Position numbers and translations under genes: made by a program. A stretch of 62,654 nt of DNA, from NCBI GenBank assembly GCA_964521285.1, contig CAZFQS010000019.1, forward strand, positions 1 to 62,654, given 5' to 3'. This document shows positions 35,060 through 43,965 of this stretch, one piece after another (the stretch's first letter is position 1; each line of letters begins with the position of its first letter). The stretch comes from G020354785 sp964521285. GTDB lineage: Bacteria > Bacteroidota > Bacteroidia > Bacteroidales > UBA10428. The notes below the pieces were generated by a model. That model was not told the origin of the DNA. It did no database searches and saw nothing but the letters and a program-made list of their open reading frames with translations.

Positions 35060-36634
35060 CTAAAACCTGAACCAGTCAAAATCAGCAAATCCTTTGCTTT
35101 CTTTTATATTCGGATTAATGCAGAATAATCCTATTTTAGCACCTATCCATACTCCTTGCTTTGCAGCGAATTCTTCACCAATTGGCTGATAGTCCTTTCC
35201 GTCCGGACTATATGAAAAATCACATATTCCCTCTTCGGTTACATTGACTCTTAAGTAACAGGTATTGTCATTAATGATGGTCGATTCTATATTTTGTGTT
35301 TTGTCATAACCTTCAAAATATGTACCCTTAAACATTCCCAGTTGAATGCCGGTGTCTGTCTTTTCCAGGGCAACATATGCCCACTCTTTACCCATAACAA
35401 CAAGCCCGCCTTTTTCATTTAACAGTTCCGGCTCAAAGGTAATTTTTGTGGTTACTGTAAAGGATGGGGCAGGGAATTTCTGAAGGAGCAGGTTAGGCAC
35501 AAACCAGAGATTACCGTTCTGGGAGATGTTTTGTACGGCATATAAACGTATATGACCGGGATTATCTGTTAATGAAAACCATTCCTGTCCCGGATTGGCA
35601 TGCCATTGCCACTGCAAACCCAGCTCATTTGCAGCAAATTCATCTGATGTCTGTGGAACAGAAATTTCATACGACTGGCCGACATCAGGTTTTATATATT
35701 CCATTACCGGTTCACCTATTCCATCATTGTTGATATCAGCTCCAATTAAGGGCCAGTCATCTTTCCATTCTACCGGCTGGAGATGAACAATCCGCCCGTA
35801 TGCTCCCTTGCTCTGGAAGTGCAGAAACCACCATTGCCCGGATTTTAAATTTAATATTCCCCCCTGGTGCGGACCGTTAATACCAGTATTACCTGTATGC
35901 AGTACGATTTTGTCTTCATAAGGTCCGTATATGTTTTTTGAGCGGAGAGCAGTCTGCCACCCTTTGGAAACACCCCCGGCAGGTGCAAAAATATAGTAAT
36001 ACCCGTCTTTTTTCAAAAACTTGGGACCTTCAATAGTAGGCTGGTCCTTTGTATTTTGAAATATGACAGTCCCGTTATCCAGCAGTTTTTTACCGTCTAA
36101 GCTCATTCTGTGCAGATAAAGAACAGCTCCCCTCAATTTGCTTCTTACAAGATAGGCCTTCCCGTCATCATCCCGGAATGGACAGGGATCTTCCCACATT
36201 TCAACATTAACAATATGGTGCAACTCCCAGTCTTCTGCAGGATCAGTTGTACTAGCCATGAAAAGGCCTTCATGGGGGGTACAAAAATACACATAGAAAA
36301 ATCCGTTATAGTAACGAATTGATGGAGCCCAGGATCCTTGCCCGTGAGCAGGTTTATCATATTTACCAAATGGCAGGCTGTCATATACATGTCCGATTAT
36401 CCTCCAGTTCACCAAATCTCTGGAATGCAATACAGGTATACCAGGCATGCAGTTAAAGCTTGAAGCTACCAAATAAAAGTCATCATCCACCCGAATAACA
36501 TCAGGATCGGAATAATCCGCAAAGAGCACCGGATTTTTATAATTACCGTTTCCTAAATCGGGAATCCAGTTTTGAGCAGATATAACTAAGGCAGGGGAAA
36601 ATAAAATTGTGCAAAAACAAATGAGTAATCTCAT
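35060..36634 (-). CDS. glycoside hydrolase family 43 protein (beta-xylosidase type)
   Basis: 524 residues with a signal peptide ending about residue 20 (VISAQ), so periplasmic or exported. The five-bladed propeller (about 25-320) shows the GH43 residues: base Asp in ADYSDPDV (about 43), the pKa-tuning Asp in WEDPCPF (about 148) and the acid Glu in TIEGPKF (about 207). The C-terminal half is the concanavalin-like sandwich found in beta-xylosidases. It probably cleaves xylo- or arabino-oligosaccharides. It ends 108 bp before the cotH-like gene; no SusC/D pair is near. Confidence 0.93.
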   Translation of the reverse strand: MRLLICFCTILFSPALVISAQNWIPDLGNGNYKNPVLFADYSDPDVIRVDDDFYLVASSFNCMPGIPVLHSRDLVNWRIIGHVYDSLPFGKYDKPAHGQGSWAPSIRYYNGFFYVYFCTPHEGLFMASTTDPAEDWELHHIVNVEMWEDPCPFRDDDGKAYLVRSKLRGAVLYLHRMSLDGKKLLDNGTVIFQNTKDQPTIEGPKFLKKDGYYYIFAPAGGVSKGWQTALRSKNIYGPYEDKIVLHTGNTGINGPHQGGILNLKSGQWWFLHFQSKGAYGRIVHLQPVEWKDDWPLIGADINNDGIGEPVMEYIKPDVGQSYEISVPQTSDEFAANELGLQWQWHANPGQEWFSLTDNPGHIRLYAVQNISQNGNLWFVPNLLLQKFPAPSFTVTTKITFEPELLNEKGGLVVMGKEWAYVALEKTDTGIQLGMFKGTYFEGYDKTQNIESTIINDNTCYLRVNVTEEGICDFSYSPDGKDYQPIGEEFAAKQGVWIGAKIGLFCINPNIKESKGFADFDWFRF

Positions 36635-36647
36635 AACAAAGTATTAG

Positions 36648-36720
36648 TGATCCTGCTGGGGCTCGAACCCAGGACCCCATCCTTAAAAGGGATGTGCTCT
36701 ACCTGCTGAGCTACAGAATC
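36648..36720 (-). tRNA. tRNA-Lys (anticodon UUU)
   Basis: 73 nt without an encoded CCA. The acceptor stem GATTCTG/CAGGATC pairs throughout (one G-U), the D stem is AGCTCAG...GAGC, the anticodon stem CATCC/GGATG encloses CTTTTAA with anticodon UUU, and the T arm is GGTTCGAGCC-type. The discriminator is A. It lies just upstream of the GH43 start on the same strand. Confidence 0.97.
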
Positions 36721-36741
36721 AGTCTTTTTTAAAAAGCGTTG

Positions 36742-36749
36742 CAAATATA
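36742..36749 (-). promoter_or_regulatory. -7 promoter box of tRNA-Lys
   Basis: Minus-strand TATATTTG matches TAnnTTTG exactly, 21 bp before the 5' end of the tRNA. No clear -33 TTTG is seen. Confidence 0.5.
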
Positions 36750-36874
36750 GTATCTTATTATACTTTATAAAAAGATTTAATATATTAATTTCATCAAATT
36801 ACAATACATGGATTTTAATTGCTGATAATCAATAAATTATTCATAATGTTTATAACTTTACGGCAATAATTACG

Positions 36875-36889
36875 TATCAGAAACTGATA
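36875..36889. promoter_or_regulatory. palindrome TATCAG-AAA-CTGATA upstream of the DUF6588 gene
   Basis: Perfect 6-bp arms around AAA, 74 bp before the ATG at 36963. Possible operator; no matching second copy was found. The rest of the 36721-36962 gap holds nothing else that I recognise. Confidence 0.35.
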
Positions 36890-36962
36890 TTTCGAAATTT
36901 GTTTTTGTAATTTGAATATTAAAATTAAACAATTCAGAAATTACTAACCAAATTAATAAATT

Positions 36963-38066
36963 ATGAAAAGAGTTAAATTCTTAAGCAAAAACTTCTTCTT
37001 AATAATTTTATTTTTTTGCTTTTCAATCCCGTTAACTGCTCAAATTAAAACTCTGGGCGAGTTTTTTGCAGGAGGTGTCTCAGATGCCGGGAAATTATTC
37101 GAGGCATATATTACTCCATGGGCTAACTCCATAGGAACTAGTCTGTCCGGTGGCTGGTATAATACAGCTAAACCGCATAAGTTGGGAGGATTTGACATAA
37201 CTATTACAACCAATATTTCTTTTGTTCCCGAAGATGCGAAATCATTTGATTTAGATGGTCTGGGCCTTTCAACTAACGTCGATTATTCGTCAGGAAATAC
37301 CATTGCGCCGACTATTGCAGGAGAAACTACTTCAGGGCCTGAACTGACATATTTAATTCAGGATTATAAAGTGGCCTCTTTACGTACACCCCAGGGTACA
37401 GGTGTGGGTATTATGGCAACTCCGATGGTGCAGCTGGGATTAGGCCTGATTAAAGGTACTGAGCTTAATTTCAGGTTCTTTCCAAATGTTGAAATTGGAC
37501 AGTATGGTAAATTAGGATTATGGGGAATAGGAGGGAAGCACAGTATAAAGCAATGGATACCCGGACTGGACAAGATTCCGGTCCTGAATCTTTCATTGAT
37601 GGCAGGATATACAAAGTTCAGTTCAAGTTTTAATTTATCGGTTACTCCGGAAGATATTGACAGCAGACCGGCATTTGATAGAACAACAGATGCAATATCT
37701 TTTGATAATCAGACTCTTGATTTAACGGTCAAGAGCTTTACAATAAACGTGCTGGTATCAGCAAATTTGCCGGTAGTATGTTTTTATGGCGGACTGGGAA
37801 TTGCCAACACTAATACTGAGCTGGCACTTGCTGGTTATTATCCTGTACCAACAATTGAATTGCCATCAACATCACCTGTAGTCACTGATGAAAGCGCCAC
37901 AAAAGACCCTGTTAGTCTGGAAATTGAAAATAATGAAGGTAAACCCACCAAGCCGAGAATTAATGTCGGCATGCGATTAAAGCTTGGCCCCGTAACCATT
38001 CATGGTGATTACACTTATGCGTATTATTCGAACGTAACAGCCGGAGTGGGAATAAGTTTCAGATAA
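36963..38066 (+). CDS. DUF6588 family protein, probable outer-membrane beta-barrel
   Basis: 367 residues with a signal peptide ending about residue 26 (LTAQI). The N-terminal segment GGWYNTAKPHKLGGFDITIT and the central PMVQLGLGLIKGTELNFRF and PVLNLSLMAGYT fit DUF6588. Alternating hydrophobic strands and a final strand ending FR suggest a beta-barrel in the outer membrane. Function unknown. It has its own hairpin terminator. Confidence 0.8.
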   Translation: MKRVKFLSKNFFLIILFFCFSIPLTAQIKTLGEFFAGGVSDAGKLFEAYITPWANSIGTSLSGGWYNTAKPHKLGGFDITITTNISFVPEDAKSFDLDGLGLSTNVDYSSGNTIAPTIAGETTSGPELTYLIQDYKVASLRTPQGTGVGIMATPMVQLGLGLIKGTELNFRFFPNVEIGQYGKLGLWGIGGKHSIKQWIPGLDKIPVLNLSLMAGYTKFSSSFNLSVTPEDIDSRPAFDRTTDAISFDNQTLDLTVKSFTINVLVSANLPVVCFYGGLGIANTNTELALAGYYPVPTIELPSTSPVVTDESATKDPVSLEIENNEGKPTKPRINVGMRLKLGPVTIHGDYTYAYYSNVTAGVGISFR

Positions 38067-38086
38067 TAACTCCTGTATATATGGTC

Positions 38087-38117
38087 AAACCCGGTAATAA
38101 TCTGCCGGGTTTTTTTT
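38087..38117 (+). terminator. rho-independent terminator of the DUF6588 gene
   Basis: Stem AAACCCGG/CCGGGTTT (8 bp) around a 10-nt loop, running straight into a T-run ending at 38117. It starts 21 bp after the stop. It also separates this gene from the convergent gene ending at 38127. Confidence 0.9.
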
Positions 38118-38126
38118 GCAGCCTTC

Positions 38127-38765
38127 TTAAAAAGTAAACCCAATCCTTATTATGGGATTTGAATGAGGTGAGTATTTATTTTCTGTTACATCCCATAATA
38201 TTAATAAATTAATAGAAGCATTTTCACCTATAGGCTGCCTTAATCCTCCGCCCATCAGAAAATTATCTATCCATATTCTGCTACCTGATGAGTAGAATCT
38301 CAGATTATTTGGATTAAGGTAAAAAGTTTCCAGGTTCAGCAGTTCATTTTCACAATGAACGATGATATTCCCCAATCCTATAGGAATATACTGATGAAGG
38401 TTTCTTATCAGATCATAAGTCAGAAATACCCTTCCTCCGTAAGTGCTGGTCCTGATTTTATAAGATCTGTAATAGCCAACATTGTTAATAGTAGTATCAA
38501 GATAATTAAATGTGTTTTTTTCAAAAATATATATGGGTCCGACTCCGGCTGACAGATTTTGGGTTATTCTGTAGCCTGCCAGGGGGGATACATTGATATA
38601 TGCATTTGTGCCAAAGCTTAGCCAGAAATCACCGCCAAAGAAAAATCTTTTAAAAGTGTTTTTTTTCTTATATTGCCCTGCAGCACTTATGCTTATAAGT
38701 AATATATTCAATAAAATAAATAATTTCAATGCATATCTCTTCATCTGCATAAATTTTTTTTTCAT
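38127..38765 (-). CDS. hypothetical outer-membrane beta-barrel protein
   Basis: 212 residues from the first ATG. The hydrophobic signal peptide core (LKLFILLNILLISISAAGQ) is better served by the internal ATG at 38744, which gives 205 residues. A perfect -7 box on this strand (38770-38777) would place the transcript start almost on the first ATG, also favouring 38744. The mature part alternates aromatic strands (GVGPIYIFEK, GGRVFLTYDLI) and ends in IRIGFTF, a beta-barrel C terminus. No family is recognised. Convergent with the DUF6588 gene. Confidence 0.75.
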   Translation of the reverse strand: MKKKFMQMKRYALKLFILLNILLISISAAGQYKKKNTFKRFFFGGDFWLSFGTNAYINVSPLAGYRITQNLSAGVGPIYIFEKNTFNYLDTTINNVGYYRSYKIRTSTYGGRVFLTYDLIRNLHQYIPIGLGNIIVHCENELLNLETFYLNPNNLRFYSSGSRIWIDNFLMGGGLRQPIGENASINLLILWDVTENKYSPHSNPIIRIGFTF

Positions 38766-38769
38766 ATTG

Positions 38770-38777
38770 CAAATATA
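38770..38777 (-). promoter_or_regulatory. -7 promoter box of the 38127-38765 gene
   Basis: Minus-strand TATATTTG, an exact TAnnTTTG match only 5 bp before the first possible ATG, but 26 bp before the preferred internal start. Confidence 0.45.
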
Positions 38778-38852
38778 TAACGTTGAAAATATTAAATTTC
38801 ATGCTTTATATAAAACAATTTTCAATATTTAATTTTAAAAAATATTAGAAGT

Positions 38853-39566
38853 ATGAATATAGTAATCACCGGTGCCAGTCAGGGTATCGGATATGAGGTA
38901 ACCGGACTGTTTGCTGAAATACCTGAAAGCATAATACTTGCTATAGCGCGGAATGAAAAGAAACTAAAGCAACTTCAGAATGAATGTTCAAACAGGAATC
39001 CTGATTCCAGGGTAGTCCCGGTTGCTTTTGATCTGGAGAAAATCTTAGATCAGTCAGCTAGCATTACTGATATTGTCTTGCAGCATGTCAACCATATTGA
39101 TATATTAATAAATAATGCAGGATTATTAATCAATAAACCTTTTAGTGATACTTCCTTACAGGAAGCAAGAAAAACATATGATATGAATTTATTTGTTCCT
39201 GCCTTGCTCATCAAGGAATTATTACCATATATGGGAAAGAAAAATACGTCTCATGTTATAAATATTAGCAGTATGGGTGGTTTTCAGGGAAGTTCAAAGT
39301 ATCCCGGATTATCATATTACAGTTCAAGTAAGGCCGCACTGGCCAGTATTACTGAATGTCTTGCCAGTGAGTACAAGGATACCGGCATTTATTTTAACTG
39401 CCTGGCCCTCGGGTCTGTTCACACAGATATGTTTGCCAGGGCATTCCCCGGCTATAAAGCTCAATTAAAACCTGAGGAGATAGCCCGTTTTATTGTGGAT
39501 TTTGCTTTAAATGGTTATAAATATATCAGGGGGAAGATAATCCCTGTATCCACATCAAATCCTTAA
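38853..39566 (+). CDS. short-chain dehydrogenase/reductase
   Basis: 237 residues, classical SDR fold. Cofactor motif TGASQGIG (about 6-13), NNAG (about 90), catalytic Ser in INISSMGG (about 142), and YYSSSKA with the Tyr-x3-Lys pair (about 156-160). Soluble, NAD(P)-dependent oxidoreductase of unknown substrate; the compact form resembles sepiapterin-reductase or 3-oxoacyl-reductase-like SDRs. It ends 3 bp before the convergent butyrate kinase gene. Confidence 0.92.
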   Translation: MNIVITGASQGIGYEVTGLFAEIPESIILAIARNEKKLKQLQNECSNRNPDSRVVPVAFDLEKILDQSASITDIVLQHVNHIDILINNAGLLINKPFSDTSLQEARKTYDMNLFVPALLIKELLPYMGKKNTSHVINISSMGGFQGSSKYPGLSYYSSSKAALASITECLASEYKDTGIYFNCLALGSVHTDMFARAFPGYKAQLKPEEIARFIVDFALNGYKYIRGKIIPVSTSNP

Positions 39567-39569
39567 TAT

Positions 39570-40664
39570 TTACTTATTGATTATCGTTGTCTCGTCATAA
39601 TCCTTAGCCTCTATTTCGCCTTTAAGAACCAGGAGTCCGTTCATAGCAAGTGCATGCATTTCATCCTCTCCCGGATAAATTACAACAGGAGCGATAAATG
39701 ACACCATTTTCTTAACATATTCAACAACCATAGGATTATGTGATATTCCGCCAGTTAGTATTATTGCATCAACCTCACCGTGCAAAACAGCACACATTGC
39801 TGAGATTTCTTTCCCAATCTGATATGACATAGCATCCTGTATTAATCTGGCTTTCTCATCACCTTCCTCAGCCATCAGCTCAACTTCATATGCATTGTTT
39901 GTTTTAAGGTATGCCATATAACCTCCACGGCCGGTAATCATTTTTTTTATTTCGTCCAGATTATGTTTTCCTTCGAAACATAATTTTGCCAGAGCACCGG
40001 CAGGCAGGGTACCTGACCTTTCCGGGGAAAAGGGGCCTTCACCATCCAGTGCCTGGTTAACATCTATTACGCGTCCGTGCCTGTGGGCTCCAATAGATAT
40101 TCCTCCCCCCATATGTGCAATAACCAGGTTAAGTTCCTCGTATCTTTTATTCATTAATCTTGCGTATGAGCGGGCTGTTGCTTTCTGGTTTAATGCATGG
40201 AAAATTGACATACGCTTGAATTCGGGATGACCGGAAATTCTTGCCACATCCTCCAGTTCATCAACAACAACAGGGTCAGCTATATATGCATCACAGCCCG
40301 GGAGGTTTCTGGCAATATCGTCTGCAATAAGTCCGCCAAGATTGCTTGCATGTTCTCCCAGTGTAGCTTCCTGCAAATCTTTTTTAAGTGTTTCATTTAT
40401 TCTGTACACCCCTGATTCAATGGGCCGGATAAGTCCGCCTCTTCCGACAATTGCATTAATTGTATCAATGTTTATGTGCGAGTCTTTAAGCTCTTCAAGA
40501 ATTATTTCTTTCCTGAATTTGAACTGATCACTTATTCTTTTAAATTCATTAAGTTTTTTGACATTGTGTCTTATATCTTTGAGAAATACCGGTTTGTTAT
40601 TGCTGTAAACAGCTATTTTTGTTGAGGTGGAACCGGGGTTTATTGCCAGAATCCTGTATTCCAT
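39570..40664 (-). CDS. buk: butyrate kinase
   Basis: Makes ATP and butyrate (or branched-chain fatty acids) from the acyl phosphate. 364 residues, ASKHA fold, with ILAINPGSTSTKIAVY at the start, AHMGGGISIGAHRHGRVIDV near 195 and the ADP-binding LTGGISHN near 305. The last gene of the pta-hbd-ackA-ptb-buk run, 34 bp behind ptb. Which acid is made in the cell, butyrate or isobutyrate/isovalerate, cannot be read from sequence. Confidence 0.95.
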   Translation of the reverse strand: MEYRILAINPGSTSTKIAVYSNNKPVFLKDIRHNVKKLNEFKRISDQFKFRKEIILEELKDSHINIDTINAIVGRGGLIRPIESGVYRINETLKKDLQEATLGEHASNLGGLIADDIARNLPGCDAYIADPVVVDELEDVARISGHPEFKRMSIFHALNQKATARSYARLMNKRYEELNLVIAHMGGGISIGAHRHGRVIDVNQALDGEGPFSPERSGTLPAGALAKLCFEGKHNLDEIKKMITGRGGYMAYLKTNNAYEVELMAEEGDEKARLIQDAMSYQIGKEISAMCAVLHGEVDAIILTGGISHNPMVVEYVKKMVSFIAPVVIYPGEDEMHALAMNGLLVLKGEIEAKDYDETTIINK

Positions 40665-40698
40665 AATAAGTATTTTATATTATATGAAATTTAGTTAA

Positions 40699-41598
40699 TT
40701 ATTTAATTGCAACAGCAAATACAATAGACATAAATTTGCTTTGATCAGAATCAGCCCTTGAGGTTAGAATAACAGGAACAGATGCGCCCAATACCAACGC
40801 TGCAGATACCGCTCCTCCGAGGAAATTTAAGGACTTATACAAAATATTACCGCTGTTTATATCAGGAGTGACGAGAATATCAACCTCCCCGGCAACATTG
40901 CTTTCTATTCCTTTATGTCTGGCAGCGGATTGTGAGACGGCATTATCCAGAGCCAGGGGGCCGTCAATAATACAATTCTTTAACTGCCTGGTTTCACACA
41001 TTATTTTTAGTTTTGAAGCATGTACGGTTGCCTTCATTTTTGGATTTATTTTCTCAATTGCAGCCAGAACTCCTACTCTGGGAGTATCAACTCCAAGCTT
41101 AATAAAGGCATCAACGGCATTTTTAATAATTTCAGCCTTATCTTTCAGGCCCGGGGCAATATTAATCGCAGCATCTGTCACTCCGATTATTTTGTGGTAA
41201 AAGGCGGTTTCAAAAATTGCCAGATGACTTAATATCGAATCTTTAACAAGGCCAAACTTTTTATCCAGTAATGCTTTAAGGAATGTGGAGGTATTTACAA
41301 GTCCTTTCATAACAATATCGGCTTTCCCTTCACTTACAAGCTGAAATGCCTCATAACAGGCCCCTGCCTTATCTTTATTATTTATTATTTCAATTTCTGA
41401 TGTATTGATTTTGAGTTTATCAGCCAACTCAATAATCCTTTCTTTATTTCCAATAAATATTGGTGTAATAATGTTTTCATTTTTAGCCTTAATGGCAGCT
41501 TTAAAAACATGTTCTCCCTCTGCTGCAGCAACAACAAGTTTTTGTACAGACTTTTTTCTGGCAATTTCGAGCAGCCCTGATAAATTTCTTATTACCAT
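40699..41598 (-). CDS. ptb: phosphate butyryltransferase
   Basis: Converts butyryl-CoA (or branched acyl-CoA) plus phosphate to the acyl phosphate for butyrate kinase. 299 residues, the usual Ptb length. The PTA/PTB fold is shown by VVAAAEGEHV, DIVMKGLVNT near 95, ILSHLAIFET, ITDAAINIAP-type GVTDAAINIAPG near 140, and SGNILYKSLNFLGGAVSAALVLGA near the end (in overlapping family strands). It sits between ackA (81 bp) and buk (34 bp). Confidence 0.95.
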   Translation of the reverse strand: MVIRNLSGLLEIARKKSVQKLVVAAAEGEHVFKAAIKAKNENIITPIFIGNKERIIELADKLKINTSEIEIINNKDKAGACYEAFQLVSEGKADIVMKGLVNTSTFLKALLDKKFGLVKDSILSHLAIFETAFYHKIIGVTDAAINIAPGLKDKAEIIKNAVDAFIKLGVDTPRVGVLAAIEKINPKMKATVHASKLKIMCETRQLKNCIIDGPLALDNAVSQSAARHKGIESNVAGEVDILVTPDINSGNILYKSLNFLGGAVSAALVLGASVPVILTSRADSDQSKFMSIVFAVAIK

Positions 41599-41679
41599 CT
41601 TATAGTAAATACACTTTTTATTTTTAATTATAAATAGCTAATTCAAAAACAAGGCTGAATGAAACTATAGCACTGAGGT

Positions 41680-42897
41680 TTAAGTTTTTCCGGATATTTC
41701 GGCAACTATTCTCACGGTATCCTCTGCAATTATAAGTTCCTCATTTGTAGGAATAACCATCACTGTAATCTTCGATCCTGGTTTTGAAATGACCGCCTCT
41801 TTGGATTTTAATCCCTCATTCTTTTTAGAGTCAAACTCCAGTCCGATGAAATCAAAACATCCGCAAATTGCTGCCCTGATCATCGGACTATTTTCACCAA
41901 TTCCCCCGCTAAAAATTACCAAATCAACACCACACATCGCCGCAATGTAGGCCCCGATATATTTTTTTGCCCTGTATATAAACATATCCAAACCTAATTG
42001 TGCCCTGTGATTTTTATCTTTCGTTGCTGCTTCTTCAATTTCTCTCATATCTGAAGATATCCCGGTTATTCCAAGCATACCGCTTTGTTTATTAATAAGA
42101 GTATTGGCAGCTGCAAGTCCTATTTCTTCCTTATCCATAATGAATGTTAATATTCCGATATCCGTATCTCCTGAGCGGGTACCCATAATTAAACCTTCAA
42201 GAGGAGTAAATCCCATAGATGTATCAATTGATTTTCCATTTTTTATTGCTGTCATTGATGAGCCGTTTCCCATATGACATGTAATAATCTTAAGCTTTGA
42301 GATATCCTTATTTAAAATTTCACATGCTCTGCGGCTTATGTAATAGTGGCTGGTGCCATGAAAACCATATCTTCGGATTCCATACTTTTTGTAAAGGGAA
42401 TAGGGAATAGCATACATATATGCATATTCCGGTAAGGTCTGATGAAATGCAGTATCAAAAACTGCGACCTGTGGTATGCCGGGGATTAATAATTTTATTG
42501 CATAAATTCCCTTTAAGTTGGCCGGATTATGCAATGGAGCAAGCTGACTGAACTTTTCTATCTCTTCCTGAACTTCATCGTTAATAAATACACTGGCACT
42601 AAATTTTTCACCTCCATTTACTACCCTGTGCCCTACAGCATTAATTTCATCAAGACTTGTTATGCAGCCATGCTTTTTGCTTATTATTATTCCCAATATA
42701 TATTCAATACCAACTAAATGGTCTATAATCTCCCCTTCAAAAATAACTTTTTCACCATTCTCTTTTTCAAGACTGACGAAAGAACCTTTTAATCCAACTT
42801 TTTCGGCTACCCCTTTGGCAAGGACAGACTTTTTATTCATATCAAAGAGCTGGTATTTTATTGAAGAACTTCCGCAATTAAGAATTAATATTTTCAT
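41680..42897 (-). CDS. ackA: acetate kinase
   Basis: Makes ATP and acetate from acetyl phosphate. 405 residues, full length. ILNCGSSSIKYQLFD at the N terminus, RRYGFHGTSHYYIS near 172, CHMGNGSSMTAIKNG near 203, the GTRSGDTDIG loop and VFSGGIGENS near 325 are all classic. It starts 16 bp after hbd and precedes ptb, so it is inside the acid-forming operon. Confidence 0.97.
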   Translation of the reverse strand: MKILILNCGSSSIKYQLFDMNKKSVLAKGVAEKVGLKGSFVSLEKENGEKVIFEGEIIDHLVGIEYILGIIISKKHGCITSLDEINAVGHRVVNGGEKFSASVFINDEVQEEIEKFSQLAPLHNPANLKGIYAIKLLIPGIPQVAVFDTAFHQTLPEYAYMYAIPYSLYKKYGIRRYGFHGTSHYYISRRACEILNKDISKLKIITCHMGNGSSMTAIKNGKSIDTSMGFTPLEGLIMGTRSGDTDIGILTFIMDKEEIGLAAANTLINKQSGMLGITGISSDMREIEEAATKDKNHRAQLGLDMFIYRAKKYIGAYIAAMCGVDLVIFSGGIGENSPMIRAAICGCFDFIGLEFDSKKNEGLKSKEAVISKPGSKITVMVIPTNEELIIAEDTVRIVAEISGKT

Positions 42898-42913
42898 ATC
42901 GTTTTATTTTTAT

Positions 42914-43858
42914 TCACACTTTGAGTCCCTGGCTATAAGTGTAAAATCCTTTGCCTATTGCTCTGCCTGTCTGCTGGGCCCTGACAAGTTTCTTGATCAT
43001 AGGTGATGCTTTATACTTAATATCGCCAAACTCGCTGTACAGGTTATCCATCCATCTTAATACTTTTTCAAGACCTATTTTATCGGCCATTTCAAAAGGC
43101 CCTAATGAAAGGCCAAATCCTATTTTCATGGTTCTGTCTATGTCTTCCTTAGTACCAACTCCTTCCATTAATACTTCACAGGCTTCATTAACAAGAGCTA
43201 CAAAAAGTCTCACACTAATGAGACCCGGAGATTCCTCAACAGGAATAACAGTCTTTCCTAACATTCTAACAAATTTGCCTACTCTGTCATAAACATCATC
43301 AGAAGTATAAAGACCACGTACAACCTCAATCATTTTCGAACCCGGGGCATTAGTCAGAAAATGGAGACTGACACACCTTTCTTTATGCTCCAGTTCGCTT
43401 GATAATTCAGTAATAACTATGGTTGTTGAGTTTGTTGCTATTATAGCATCAGCTGAAACATATTTTTCAACATTTTTAAACACTTCTTTTCTGGCAGATA
43501 CTCTTTGTTCACGAATTTTAGAACGTATGGCTTCAATTACCAGGTCGCAGCCTTTAAGATACTGATATCCAACATATCCGTGAATTCGTGATAATATTGC
43601 CCTTTTTTCTGTAGGTGTCATTCCCCAGTGATCAATCATGCTGTCAATCTCTGTTTCCATAGATTCAAAAGCATGATCGATTTTTTCCTCAGATAACTCG
43701 ATAAACACAACCTCAAGTTCCTGCGCACTGATCATTATTGCAATATTCTGTCCGACAGTACCGCAGCCAACTACACCTACTTTAGAGAATAAAGTTTTTG
43801 GTCTGTCTTTATGACTGAGGCCAAACTTTTCAATAGGTTCGACAATGATGTTTGCCAT
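42914..43858 (-). CDS. 3-hydroxyacyl-CoA dehydrogenase (3-hydroxybutyryl-CoA type)
   Basis: 314 residues. NAD-binding Rossmann domain with GVVGCGTVGQNIA (about 27-39), catalytic His in SLHFLTNAPG (about 165), conserved Glu/Asn partners, and the C-terminal 3HCDH domain (about 205-312; GFGLSLGPFEMADKIGLE). It oxidises or reduces 3-hydroxyacyl-CoA, an intermediate of butyrate formation or fatty-acid breakdown. It has an extra N-terminal 20 residues. Flanked by pta and ackA; thiolase, crotonase and butyryl-CoA dehydrogenase are not nearby. Confidence 0.9.
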   Translation of the reverse strand: MANIIVEPIEKFGLSHKDRPKTLFSKVGVVGCGTVGQNIAIMISAQELEVVFIELSEEKIDHAFESMETEIDSMIDHWGMTPTEKRAILSRIHGYVGYQYLKGCDLVIEAIRSKIREQRVSARKEVFKNVEKYVSADAIIATNSTTIVITELSSELEHKERCVSLHFLTNAPGSKMIEVVRGLYTSDDVYDRVGKFVRMLGKTVIPVEESPGLISVRLFVALVNEACEVLMEGVGTKEDIDRTMKIGFGLSLGPFEMADKIGLEKVLRWMDNLYSEFGDIKYKASPMIKKLVRAQQTGRAIGKGFYTYSQGLKV

Positions 43859-43921
43859 GTTTAATTATTTGATTATTTTATTATTTAGTTATTTAATTAT
43901 TTAGCAATAGAACAATATAAT

Positions 43922-43961
43922 AATAGAACAATAGAACAATAGAACAATAGAACAATAGAAC
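43922..43961. repeat. 5 x 8-bp tandem repeat (AATAGAAC) between pta and hbd
   Basis: Five perfect copies, with a further diverged copy at 43905-43916 and a run of TTATTTA-like units before it (43875-43903). It fills the 107-bp pta-hbd gap and begins only 5 bp from the pta stop. Likely variable in copy number. Confidence 0.9.
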
Positions 43962-43965
43962 AATT

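Noticed and set aside
40868..41200. 110-codon open frame opposite ptb
   Set aside because: Antisense shadow fully inside ptb, with no recognisable family or start context.
43905..43961. Octamer tandem repeat considered as a CRISPR remnant
   Set aside because: The units abut each other with no spacers and are only 8 bp long.
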